Shown piece by piece: positions 1 through 8,082 of a stretch of 64,000 bases of DNA. Location of the stretch: the NCBI RefSeq assembly GCF_006539125.1, contig NZ_BJMK01000006.1, positions 62,001-126,000 of the forward strand, written 5' to 3'. The first letter of the stretch is position 1. Each line of letters opens with the position of its first letter. A program made the translations under genes and the position numbers. The notes under the pieces were generated by a model that was not told where the DNA came from, ran no database searches, and saw only the letters and a program-made list of their open reading frames with translations. This DNA comes from Gluconobacter sphaericus NBRC 12467 (GTDB taxonomy: Bacteria > Pseudomonadota > Alphaproteobacteria > Acetobacterales > Acetobacteraceae).

Positions 1-1
1 C

Positions 2-982
2 AGTGTCATGACGCTCGAAGCCCTGATCGCCCGTTTTCTGACGTCTCTGATGGATAAGGCCGGGCTGGAGCCGTCCGATGTAAGTGCCACGATCGGTCGC
101 CCGGTGCGATTTGCGGGCGAACTGGCAGATGATTCGCTCGGTGTCGCCCGACTGCGCGAGAGCTTTCTGAAAGCGGGCTTCCCCGAGCCTAATATCGTTC
201 TCGAACCAGAGGGCGCAGGCTGGCGCTTCATGCAGCGCCTCGACAAACCCGCCACCGTTCTCGTCGGCGATTTCGGCGGCGGTACCAGCGATTTCTCGAT
301 CATGCGTTTCGACCCGCAGGGCAGCCCGCGCGTCACCACGCTCGGCCATTCGGGTGTCGGCATTGCCGGCGACCAGTTCGACTACCGCATCATCAGCCAC
401 GCCGTCGCCCCGGCTCTGGGCCGGGATGCGACCTATCGCGTCATGGGCGGCCAGCCCCTGCCCGTCCCGGCGGAATGGTTCGCAAGCCTGGGCCGCTGGC
501 ATCGCCTGTCGCTGATGCGCACCCCCCAGACCCTACGGGACATCGCAGACGTCGCCAAAACATCATCCGAGCCTGAAAAACTGCGCAGTCTGCTGCGTCT
601 GATCGAGGATCAGGAAGGCCAGAACCTCTATCGCGCGGTCGGACAGGCCAAAAGTGACCTGTCGCGTCAGGACAGCACTGTCCTGCGCTTCATTCACCGC
701 GATCTGAAGATCGAAGAAACCATCACCCGCAAGGACTTCGAAAGCTGGATTGCGCCTGATCTGACACAACTGGACGCCGCAATCGAAGACGCCCTGATTC
801 AGGCCAGACTTGGGCCGGACGATATCGACCGGGTCTTCCTGACCGGGGGCACGTCCTTCGTGCCTGCTGTACGCAATCTGTTCGATCGCCGTTTCGGAGC
901 GGAGCGTGTGGATGGCGGATCGGAATTCGTCTCGGTCGCCGAAGGGCTGGCCCTGATCGAGCGCGAACGCCATCAGGCCTGA
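2..982 (+). CDS. Hsp70 family (YegD-like) chaperone, 5' end outside window
   Basis: This is the C-terminal part of an Hsp70/actin-fold ATPase. The reading frame is open at the left edge of the window, so the N-terminus, which should carry the first phosphate-binding loop, is not visible. The visible part has the second phosphate motif (DFGGGTSDFS, near base 275) and the adenosine motif (FLTGGTSFVPAV, near base 840). There is no long substrate-binding and lid domain after the nucleotide-binding fold, which fits the short YegD-type proteins rather than DnaK. In the family these act as cytoplasmic ATPases of poorly defined substrate range. The ATG at base 8 is only the first Met in view and is probably internal. 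The gene is followed by a decayed small ORF and faces the leftward Mla-like operon. Confidence 0.85.
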   Translation, partial: SVMTLEALIARFLTSLMDKAGLEPSDVSATIGRPVRFAGELADDSLGVARLRESFLKAGFPEPNIVLEPEGAGWRFMQRLDKPATVLVGDFGGGTSDFSIMRFDPQGSPRVTTLGHSGVGIAGDQFDYRIISHAVAPALGRDATYRVMGGQPLPVPAEWFASLGRWHRLSLMRTPQTLRDIADVAKTSSEPEKLRSLLRLIEDQEGQNLYRAVGQAKSDLSRQDSTVLRFIHRDLKIEETITRKDFESWIAPDLTQLDAAIEDALIQARLGPDDIDRVFLTGGTSFVPAVRNLFDRRFGAERVDGGSEFVSVAEGLALIERERHQA

Positions 983-993
983 ATAGGTCCTGA

Positions 994-1227
994 TCCAGTC
1001 GAGCGCCCCATAAATCCTACCAGACCGGTCTTCGAAAAGTTTGCCTAGCCATCCTGAAAATTGCAGCAGACCGCACGAACAGCGAGGCCTGCCATCGGGT
1101 CTGGGTCAATACCGCAACGCATGTCTATCATGTTCAGGGCAACTGCTGGCACAACGCCACGACACACAGGACGTATATGTGTAAAGCGGACGCCAAGCGT
1201 GCAGGCAATATCCGCAGCCACTCATGA
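994..1227 (+). pseudogene. Remnant of a small conserved cysteine-containing protein (no start codon)
   Basis: The frame ending at the TGA at 1225-1227 encodes a segment reading VWVNTATHVYHVQG, then TYMCKADAKRAG. This matches my recollection of a family of short alphaproteobacterial secreted proteins with the pattern WVN-YH-G-YMC-DA-AG. The frame is open back to a stop at 991-993 but contains no ATG, GTG or TTG, and I see no signal peptide. It therefore appears to have lost its 5' end. A start at a rare codon such as the CTG at 1054 cannot be excluded. Family assignment is from memory. Confidence 0.45.
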
Positions 1228-1239
1228 CAGACTTTACTA

Positions 1240-1280
1240 ACAGGCTTCAAACCTCATGAACTGTGAGTTCCGAAGCCTGT
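1240..1280 (-). terminator. Inverted repeat after the Mla-like operon, possible terminator
   Basis: ACAGGCTTC at 1272-1280 (read leftward) pairs with GAAGCCTGT at 1240-1248, a 9-bp stem. A smaller CTCA/TGAG repeat lies inside the long loop. It sits 6 bp beyond the lipoprotein stop codon. The T-tract beyond it on the minus strand is weak (TTAGT), so it is not a textbook rho-independent terminator. Confidence 0.4.
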
Positions 1281-1286
1281 GAGCGT

Positions 1287-2189
1287 TCAGTCAGATGCGC
1301 CGAGACCTGACTGGTCGACCGGGGTTCCATGAACCTGCACCGTAACCTTTCCAGGTTCTGCCTTTTCAGGGGCGGTCGCTTTAGGCGCGACGCTATCGTC
1401 TCCAGCCTGCTTTGCCGCCACCTGCTCGCTGATGTTTTCCTGCTGTCGAAGGGCCGCAGCCTGTGACTGATGCCCCGCCGCATCGGCCGCATCCGCCGCC
1501 AGAGTAAGTGCCCGGCGCATCCCGCGATAATCCAGCGCATCACGGCGACTTTTCACAACCGACAGGGACTCGCTACTGGCCAGTTCAGGCTGCCCGCGCA
1601 GCAGGTTCAGACGGGCTGTCAGTTCCTGCCGGTCAACCTGTGCGCTGGTTTCACGGAAGGTAGCCAAATCATTCACGCGCTGGGCCAGAACCGTGTCCTG
1701 CCTCAGATCCGCTGCGATCAGACCTGACAGGTAAAGCGCCCGTTCACGAATTCCCATATCCGGAGACTGAAGCGCGCGCGCCACAGCCTGCGAGGCGAAC
1801 ACCGTGTCATGAAGCCTGTACAAGGCAGCCGCGCGAATTACGGCCAGATCGGACGTATCCGAAACACCGCGCAGGCTGAGCGCGGCTTCGGTCTCTCCAA
1901 GACTTTGCAGGGCTTTCTGCGGCTCGTTTTCCGCCAGCAGGACTGCCGCCAGATTGAAACCGGCCTCGTGAATGGACGCCGCATCATCGCGCATCAGAGC
2001 ACGGTCCATCGCGGTGCGATACTGAGCCTCAGCCTGTGTGGCCTGTCCGATCCCATAGACGCTCTTGCCGGTATCCATGGCATCTTCATAAGGCTGATCG
2101 GGCTTTGGCCCCTTCGTCGCGATTGAAGACGAGCAGCCGCCCAGCGTCAGGACCATCAGGCCCGTGCAGGCCAAAAGAACACACTTCAT
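1287..2189 (-). CDS. Helical (TPR-like) outer-membrane-type lipoprotein of the Mla-like operon
   Basis: A 300-residue protein begins with a lipoprotein signal peptide ending in the lipobox LGGC at about residue 18. The residues after the cysteine are serines, not aspartate, so by the Lol rule it should go to the outer membrane. The body is rich in alanine, leucine and glutamine and reads as stacked helical pairs of TPR type (for example NLAAVLLAENEPQKALQSLGE). The last 50 residues look flexible. The frame is open 23 codons upstream, but the ATG at 2189 is chosen because it starts the signal peptide and overlaps the MCE gene stop in an ATGA. I infer that it is the outer-membrane partner of the upstream MCE/MlaE proteins, in the place of MlaA or an OM lipoprotein. 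No specific family is recognised. Confidence 0.75.
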   Translation of the reverse strand: MKCVLLACTGLMVLTLGGCSSSIATKGPKPDQPYEDAMDTGKSVYGIGQATQAEAQYRTAMDRALMRDDAASIHEAGFNLAAVLLAENEPQKALQSLGETEAALSLRGVSDTSDLAVIRAAALYRLHDTVFASQAVARALQSPDMGIRERALYLSGLIAADLRQDTVLAQRVNDLATFRETSAQVDRQELTARLNLLRGQPELASSESLSVVKSRRDALDYRGMRRALTLAADAADAAGHQSQAAALRQQENISEQVAAKQAGDDSVAPKATAPEKAEPGKVTVQVHGTPVDQSGLGASD

Positions 2190-3142
2190 GGCCGCACCGC
2201 CTGCGCCGGCAGACGACGCGAGGGCTCCTGCTTGCTGCCCCCGCCACCCAGCAACCACAATCCACGCAGCTGATCCGTCAGCTTGCGCAGGCTGCTCGCA
2301 CTGGCTTCCGCCTGAGCCAGAAGAGCCGGAAGCTGCGCCATGGCCGTATTGGCATGCGCCACGGTCTGCTGGACCTGCGGCATGCTCTGACGCAGGCTTG
2401 CCGTCGCGGCCCGTGCATTGGCCATCGTTCCATCCACCTTCGTCATGACGTCGCCTGCCTGCTTTTCAATGGGTCTGAGATCCGCGATGACAGCATCGAG
2501 ATGAGCCAGCGCAGCATTGGCCTTGTCGAGTACGTCATCCTTGACCAGCAGTCCGCCGATCGTGCCCTGCCCCTTGCGCATGTCTGTCAGCATGTCGTTG
2601 ACCTGCGTTGTAATGAGTTGGACGTTGTTCATGGCTGGTACGAGCTTGTTGCGCAGATCCACGACGGTCTGAGTAATCACATCCGCCGGATTGGCCTCAA
2701 CCGTCGCCTGAAGGACTGCGTAATCCCAGTCGAGCGGCTTGCCCTGACCCCGGCCCAGTTCAATGTAACTTGCGCCCGCCACGATCAGACGATGGCGAAT
2801 GATGGCCGTGCTGTCCTGACGGATAAAGTTGGCGAACTGCGGGTCCAAATCCCCTTCCGCATACATCCGCCCTGTCTCGTTGAGCTTCAGGCGCCGGATT
2901 TCACCCGCATGGACGCCCATGACCTCGATATCGTTACCAATCGCGAGCCCTGCCACGCCGCTCTCGGGTAGCACGAAATGGAGTTTCTTTTCCGGCGTCA
3001 GCCACTGTCGCAGGAAACCGGCCTCCACGACGGCGACCGAAAACATGACAATTGCGGCAAGGACAAGCAGCCCGACCCATTCATCCGCATAGCGGTTCTG
3101 AAAGAGCGGACGGGCGGTTTCGGTCTGGCGTACGCGAAACAT
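2186..3142 (-). CDS. MCE-domain protein (MlaD family)
   Basis: This 318-residue protein has one N-terminal membrane helix (about residues 22-45), then an MCE domain (about 50-130) with the family pattern SGVAGLAIGNDIEVMGVHAGEI. A long helical C-terminal region follows (about 150-300), containing VNDMLTDMRKGQGTIGGLLVKDD, a sequence pattern common after MCE domains. MCE proteins form hexameric rings in the periplasm that carry lipids between membranes. E. coli MlaD is much shorter, so the long helical tail suggests a needle-like or tunnel-forming version. The start overlaps the upstream ATPase-like gene by one base (TGATG), and the 3' end overlaps the lipoprotein by four, so translation is probably coupled. 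Confidence 0.9.
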   Translation of the reverse strand: MFRVRQTETARPLFQNRYADEWVGLLVLAAIVMFSVAVVEAGFLRQWLTPEKKLHFVLPESGVAGLAIGNDIEVMGVHAGEIRRLKLNETGRMYAEGDLDPQFANFIRQDSTAIIRHRLIVAGASYIELGRGQGKPLDWDYAVLQATVEANPADVITQTVVDLRNKLVPAMNNVQLITTQVNDMLTDMRKGQGTIGGLLVKDDVLDKANAALAHLDAVIADLRPIEKQAGDVMTKVDGTMANARAATASLRQSMPQVQQTVAHANTAMAQLPALLAQAEASASSLRKLTDQLRGLWLLGGGGSKQEPSRRLPAQAVRP

Positions 3143-3861
3143 CAGGAACCTCGCATCGAAAACAGTCCGTCATCATAAAGGCGCAGGCGGATGGTGGCGT
3201 CGGACGCATAATCCCCCCACCCGCTTTCATCCGGAGCCATCCACACAACCGCGCATCCCCGGTCCCGCAGATCGGTCACGAGAGACAGGAACGCATTCAT
3301 CAGACCGGCCGAGGCCCCTTCCATCGGATGCTCCAGCAGCAGCAGCGCCGGCTCGCCCATCATGGCCCGCACACAGGCCGCGCGCTGGCGGTCCATGGCC
3401 GACAGGCGGTTCGGCGGGATTACCGGAAGGCCAGGCAAACCAAGCCGGACGGCAAGATGCACAGCCTGGGACTGAAGCCTGTCGATCGGGATGCGTGTAT
3501 GGTGCAGTTGTGGCCACAGAATGTTCATATGCGTCCCGTACAGGTCCACCCATCCGCCCGTCATCACAACCCGTCCGATCCGACCCCGCAGCGCGTTGCT
3601 GCGCCGTTCATCGAGGTCGGCCCAGTCCAGCCCCATGCAACGGACATGGCCATCGCCCAGCGGAATGAGACCAACGCACATATCGGCAAACAGCGCCGCC
3701 TGGCCCATGTCCCGACACTCGATCAGGGCGCATTCTCCAGCATTGAGACGCAGGTTGTAACGGCTCGAAACCAGCCCGCTCTCATCGAACTGCGGCTTGG
3801 CATCCAGCAGTTCTAGCCGGGCGTCCAGCGTATTCGGTAAGACGTCGTCAATCTCAGCCAT
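3142..3861 (-). CDS. Degenerate MlaF-type ABC protein lacking ATPase motifs
   Basis: Its position between MlaE and MlaD genes and the overall pattern identify a 239-residue ABC ATPase homologue, but the catalytic motifs are gone. The Walker A slot reads IECRDMGQAAL, with no GxxGxGKS/T. The Q-loop Gln is replaced near VVMTGGWVDLY. The signature reads LSAMDRQR instead of LSGGxxQR. Walker B reads LLLLEHP instead of LLLLDEP. The switch His is missing (VVWMAPDE). The ATG at 3861 is chosen over a frame extending to 3999 because the extra residues are the shadow of the permease gene and MAEIDD gives a normal 8-bp overlap. It cannot be expected to hydrolyse ATP. The frame is intact and the spacing is operonic, which argues for a retained structural or regulatory role rather than decay. 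Confidence 0.8.
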   Translation of the reverse strand: MAEIDDVLPNTLDARLELLDAKPQFDESGLVSSRYNLRLNAGECALIECRDMGQAALFADMCVGLIPLGDGHVRCMGLDWADLDERRSNALRGRIGRVVMTGGWVDLYGTHMNILWPQLHHTRIPIDRLQSQAVHLAVRLGLPGLPVIPPNRLSAMDRQRAACVRAMMGEPALLLLEHPMEGASAGLMNAFLSLVTDLRDRGCAVVWMAPDESGWGDYASDATIRLRLYDDGLFSMRGS

Positions 3862-4678
3862 CGAAGCACACACTGAAAACGACGTTGATAACCATGATGG
3901 AGAGCATACCGCGCGCAAACCCGCGCGGCAGCATGCTCGACAGATCGTCCTCAGTGGTGACATCCATGCCGGACAGACACGAACACACCCCCACGGCATA
4001 GCCGCTGAAAATGAACTTGGCCGGAATCACGAAATAATCGATCGGCTTCACACTGCTGACGACCTGATCCAGAAACGCCCAGATCGGCATCGTGATTGCA
4101 TCCTCGACACGACAGACGGCATAGCCAACAAGAAGAGCTGTCATGCTGAAAATGATGCCAAGGGTGAAGCCACTGATCGTCATGGCGAGGCTGCGCGGCA
4201 GCAGGAACGAGATGAACGGATCAACCCCCATTCCGGTCATGGCGCGCATCTGTCCCCCCGTCGTGAGCGTGCCGAGTTCGGTGAGCATCAGCATACCCGA
4301 CCGCCCCAGCAGGATCACGCCAACCAACACCGGCGCAATCTCGCGCACCAGAACCGTAGAGAGGATGGAACCGGTCATCTGTGCCATACCCGCGAAACCG
4401 AGCCAGTAGACGGTCTGCGCCACAATGCCGAAACCCGTTAGTGCCGCCGTCACCAGCGTACTGAGAATACCACCACCGACTGCCTGATGCAGAGAAGCCC
4501 AGAACTCAATCCTCACCGTCCGCCGCCATGTCGTCAGCCGCGTCGCCTCGCGCATGATTCCCCAGCCGGCGCCGATCATCATGAGCGTAAAACGCATCTG
4601 CGTGCGGGAAAAATACCCCAAATGCACCAGCATGCTCCGGACCATCGTGATCCGGTCAAGATTGCGCAGCCCTTTCAT
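3854..4678 (-). CDS. MlaE-family ABC transporter permease
   Basis: This 274-residue integral membrane protein has five to six hydrophobic segments and the conserved MlaE core around VLVREIAPVLVGVILLGRSGM (about residues 130-150), followed by a GGQMRAMTGMGVDP loop. MlaE dimers sit in the inner membrane between an MlaF ATPase and an MlaD ring and move phospholipids. The start overlaps the upstream sensor gene stop in an ATGA, and the end overlaps the MlaF-like gene by 8 bp. Its usual ATPase partner here is the degenerate protein, so the energy source is unclear. Confidence 0.92.
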   Translation of the reverse strand: MKGLRNLDRITMVRSMLVHLGYFSRTQMRFTLMMIGAGWGIMREATRLTTWRRTVRIEFWASLHQAVGGGILSTLVTAALTGFGIVAQTVYWLGFAGMAQMTGSILSTVLVREIAPVLVGVILLGRSGMLMLTELGTLTTGGQMRAMTGMGVDPFISFLLPRSLAMTISGFTLGIIFSMTALLVGYAVCRVEDAITMPIWAFLDQVVSSVKPIDYFVIPAKFIFSGYAVGVCSCLSGMDVTTEDDLSSMLPRGFARGMLSIMVINVVFSVCFDG

Positions 4679-6993
4679 CGGCGCCCCGCCAGCACAAAGC
4701 TGCGGGTAATGCCGCTGTTAGGCAGATAGAACATACCCCGCGCCCGAAAGAGAAAATGCTCGCGCAGGATCATATAGGCCTGTTCGGACACCTGGATCGT
4801 TCCTGCGTCCGGCGCGCTGCCGGTCAGGAGTTCGGCACCATTGAGCGCATCGCCCCAGATGTTGAAGACCGAAGGCGATTCACCCAGCTCCGAAGCCATG
4901 ACCGAGCCGACATCCATGCCGATCCGGAAAACAGGATCCAGATCCGCCGCAGCCAGCGAGGACAGGCAGGCCTCACGGATCGAAACCGCAGCGTCTGCCA
5001 GCCTCACCGCAGCCGAGGGGTCCGGCGTCTGCGAGCAGCCGCCCACGAGGACGAGCCGGTTGCTCACGACCTGAACGGAGAACAACCCGCTGTCACGCGC
5101 GATTTTCTGGATTTCCAGACTAAGCGTACGGATGACATTCATGGCGCGCGCAATGCTGTCTCGGTCCGGCGCATAGGGGTCTACAAAGGAAATGACCATA
5201 ACCGGAACCTGCGGATACACACCCGCTGCAACCGGTTCACCAACCGTGGCCGACGGCTCCAGAAGAAAGCCTTCGTCAAACCGCGTGTCGTGTTTTTCGG
5301 TTGGTATCGCCAGGCCGGAGGAACCCTCGCCCGCCGCCGCATCGAACGGATTGGCAAAACGCAGGGCCACGATAGAACCTACGATGGCGATGATGTGCTC
5401 CATTGTCTCCGGCTGCCCCGGATCTTCCAGAACGATCGCGCCAACGGTCTTGTGCGCATTGCGAACCGGCTGGAACAGCAGCGTACTCGCCCCTACGGAC
5501 CGCATGATGACGCGTTGGAAGTGCTGGGTGCGCTCGTCCTGCGACGCATCCGCAATCGACAGGGTGTGCCCCTCGTCCAGAGCTTCGAACAGCTTACCAT
5601 TGTCTCGTCGTCCGATCTCGACACCCGTGCTATGCACGTCGCGCGACGGATCGAAAGCATCTTCGCAGAGCAAACGATCCCCGTCCGGCAGCAGGCGCCA
5701 CAGGCTGGCGCGTCGCGCGCTGGTCCGTGCCGTCAGGGCCTCCGTCAGGATCGGCACCTCGTTCGTAGGGTCGAACAGGTCCGGCGTGCTGGCAATTTCC
5801 AGCAGGGAAGCGTTTTCCGCCTTCACCTGCTCCCGTCCCCTCTGAAGCCGCTTTCTCAGACGTTCCACATGCCGCCCCTGCGCGACCAGCGCTAGCGCCA
5901 GCACCGAAGCCAGTCCGACGACCAGCAGCGAGAACCCGATATTCTGCCGCCGGGCCGTCTGGGCAAAATCGGCAAAATCACTTTCCGGCGCATTCAGCAG
6001 CAGCACCCAGTGCCGATGCACAAACGGCAGCTCGGTAGCGATAGTGACGTAATTCTTGCCCCGTGCCTGCACCACGCCCGTCCCAGGGCCCTTAATGCGA
6101 AAGCGGTTGAGCGCATGGGTGAAAACGGGCTGTGTCTTGGGATCAAGGAACACATTCCCTGGATCGAAGGTTTTCGGATCCTGCCCGGCTACGACATTGT
6201 GCCCGGCTATGATCTGGCCGTGCATGTCCACGATCACGGCCTGTCCGCTGCGCCCGACCTGAAGCTTGTTGAGAAAGGACGTCAGCTGGTTCAGGGAAAT
6301 ATTGATCGCAAAAACCGATTTGTGTCCGTCATGTCCGTCAAAGGCGATCGAGGCCGTGATGATGAACTGGCGCGTCGAAATATAAGCATAGGGATCAGTC
6401 CAATGGAGCTGCCGCTCCGGATCGTTCTGATGCTTTACAGCTTTGGCGAACCATGGGCGGGTGACGACATTATAGCCTTCCGCCGGATCTGCGCCTTCGC
6501 CCGTGATGTTACCGTCCTTGTCCGTGTAGACGTGATGATAGACCTGCTTGCCGTCATCAGTCTGGAAATGAGTCTGCTCGAACCCGTCCTGACCATGCCG
6601 CGTGATCATCCAGAACTGGCCCTGATCATTCGCGATATAGAAACTGTCTACCTGCGGCGTATGCGTCAGGATGGAGCGTCCGTAGAGCATGAACGTGTCA
6701 GGCGTAGTGTTGGTCAGCGTATCGCGCAACATGTCCTGCGCGATCAGGGCGCCAATAGAGGCCGGGGCCAGATAATCGCTAACCTCCTGCGTCACATAGC
6801 GTTGCTGGCTGCGCAGAAGATCGTTGGACAGTGAAATCGCGCCCTGGCGGGTCGTCTGGTAATTATGAAGGCTGATGCCTGTAATCGCAGCGATGACCAG
6901 AAGCACGCCCACGAAAGGCCCCAGGATCTGGAAGATCCGGCGCCGGTCACTGGCAGGATTCTGGGTGGGATTCACGATTTCTGCGGCTGACAA
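4675..6993 (-). CDS. Membrane sensor: Cache-type domain, GAF-like domain, degenerate class III cyclase domain
   Basis: A 772-residue protein if translation starts at the TTG at 6993, which has GGAG ten bases upstream; a GTG at 6975 is an alternative. The frame opens further to 7290, but that part overlaps ygfZ and looks non-coding. Layout: membrane helix at about 22-43, a large periplasmic Cache-like sensor to about 345, a second helix at 352-372, a coiled linker, a GAF-like domain at about 400-545, and a C-terminal nucleotidyl cyclase fold at about 595-770. The cyclase keeps FVD near 603, RIGMDVG near 690 and WGDALN near 712. The second metal Asp is replaced (VVSNRL near 643), and the transition-state Arg after the Asn is Leu (NGAELL). 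It is probably inactive or altered in chemistry. It heads the Mla-like operon and overlaps the permease in an ATGA. Confidence 0.8.
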   Translation of the reverse strand: MSAAEIVNPTQNPASDRRRIFQILGPFVGVLLVIAAITGISLHNYQTTRQGAISLSNDLLRSQQRYVTQEVSDYLAPASIGALIAQDMLRDTLTNTTPDTFMLYGRSILTHTPQVDSFYIANDQGQFWMITRHGQDGFEQTHFQTDDGKQVYHHVYTDKDGNITGEGADPAEGYNVVTRPWFAKAVKHQNDPERQLHWTDPYAYISTRQFIITASIAFDGHDGHKSVFAINISLNQLTSFLNKLQVGRSGQAVIVDMHGQIIAGHNVVAGQDPKTFDPGNVFLDPKTQPVFTHALNRFRIKGPGTGVVQARGKNYVTIATELPFVHRHWVLLLNAPESDFADFAQTARRQNIGFSLLVVGLASVLALALVAQGRHVERLRKRLQRGREQVKAENASLLEIASTPDLFDPTNEVPILTEALTARTSARRASLWRLLPDGDRLLCEDAFDPSRDVHSTGVEIGRRDNGKLFEALDEGHTLSIADASQDERTQHFQRVIMRSVGASTLLFQPVRNAHKTVGAIVLEDPGQPETMEHIIAIVGSIVALRFANPFDAAAGEGSSGLAIPTEKHDTRFDEGFLLEPSATVGEPVAAGVYPQVPVMVISFVDPYAPDRDSIARAMNVIRTLSLEIQKIARDSGLFSVQVVSNRLVLVGGCSQTPDPSAAVRLADAAVSIREACLSSLAAADLDPVFRIGMDVGSVMASELGESPSVFNIWGDALNGAELLTGSAPDAGTIQVSEQAYMILREHFLFRARGMFYLPNSGITRSFVLAGRR

Positions 6994-7269
6994 CGTTCTT
7001 TCACTCCGAACAGAGACGGGATCGCGGAACAGGGCCGTACTACCACGATAAGCCAATATCCTCCGACTATTACCAGACTGCAACCCACAGTCATGAACTG
7101 AAACACGTCTGCACGTCCAAAGTTTACTGTTCCCACATAATCCAGTCAGAGATCTTCCGCGCACTCCATCCCGACGCAAAGATGGCGGGTGAAGGATTTG
7201 CCCGCTATGGTCAGGCGCTTTTCCAGCGGGGTAGTTTTGCTGGAAGCCGTCGGAACAGCGGTGTCTCAC

Positions 7270-8082
7270 ATGCACGAATATCTTCTTCACCGCGCCGTCC
7301 TGTCTTTTACGGGAGCGGACCGCGCCAGCTTTCTTCAGGGACTCATCACCAATGACGTCCAGGACCTGACGGACACGACAGCCGTCTGGAGCGCGTTACT
7401 CACACCGCAGGGACGCTGGCTGAGCGAATTCTTCCTGTATGCCACGCCTGATCGCATCCTGATGGACTGCCCGGCCGATCACACGGAGATGCTCACCAAG
7501 CGCCTCTCCCGCTTCCGTCTGCGCGCGGACGTGCAGATCGAGAGCACACCCTTTCAGGTCGTCACAGGCGCGGAAGGCTGCCAAATTCCGCAAAATATCC
7601 TCACAAGCGCCCCGGACCCGCGCTGCGACGGTGCAGGATGGCGAGCCATCGTGACCGAACCTGACCAAAGCGGCGAAACGGCTGCCGATTTTCTGGAACG
7701 TCGCCTGACGCTCGGCCTGCCAGACGTCATGGACTTCGAAAGCGAGCAGACACTGGCGCTCGAAGCCGACATGGACCTGCTACACGGCGTGTCTTGGAAA
7801 AAGGGCTGCTATATGGGGCAGGAGCTCACCGCGCGCACCCATTACCGCGGCCTCGTCAAACGCCGCCTTCTGCCCGTTACGCTGTCAGACGGTAAATTCC
7901 CGGACGAAGGCGGCGTCATCGTTTCCGGAGAGCGTGAAGTCGGTGACATCCGCTCCCGCAACGGCGATCGGGCGCTCGCGATGCTGCGACGTGACGCTTG
8001 GTCCGCATCGGATCTGACATGCAACGGGCAGCCGCTTTCTGTAGTCTGGCCCATTTGGTTTCCTGAGGAGATGCGTGCGTGA
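7270..8082 (+). CDS. ygfZ: Folate-binding YgfZ/GcvT-like protein, iron-sulfur cluster repair
   Basis: This 270-residue protein carries the YgfZ signature K-G-C-Y-x-G-Q-E (about residues 177-185) followed by THYRG. The N-terminus reads FTGADRASFLQGLITNDV, as in this family and the aminomethyltransferase GcvT. YgfZ binds tetrahydrofolate and supports assembly or repair of certain Fe-S enzymes, including MiaB, which is encoded later in this window. The ATG at 7270 is used because homologous sequence begins at MHEYLL; the frame is open 27 codons further up. The stop overlaps the GTG start of hisI. Confidence 0.88.
   Translation: MHEYLLHRAVLSFTGADRASFLQGLITNDVQDLTDTTAVWSALLTPQGRWLSEFFLYATPDRILMDCPADHTEMLTKRLSRFRLRADVQIESTPFQVVTGAEGCQIPQNILTSAPDPRCDGAGWRAIVTEPDQSGETAADFLERRLTLGLPDVMDFESEQTLALEADMDLLHGVSWKKGCYMGQELTARTHYRGLVKRRLLPVTLSDGKFPDEGGVIVSGEREVGDIRSRNGDRALAMLRRDAWSASDLTCNGQPLSVVWPIWFPEEMRA

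Noticed and set aside
4756-5895. 379-codon plus-strand frame opposite the sensor gene
   Set aside because: Antisense shadow; the minus strand shows GAF and cyclase motifs over the same bases.
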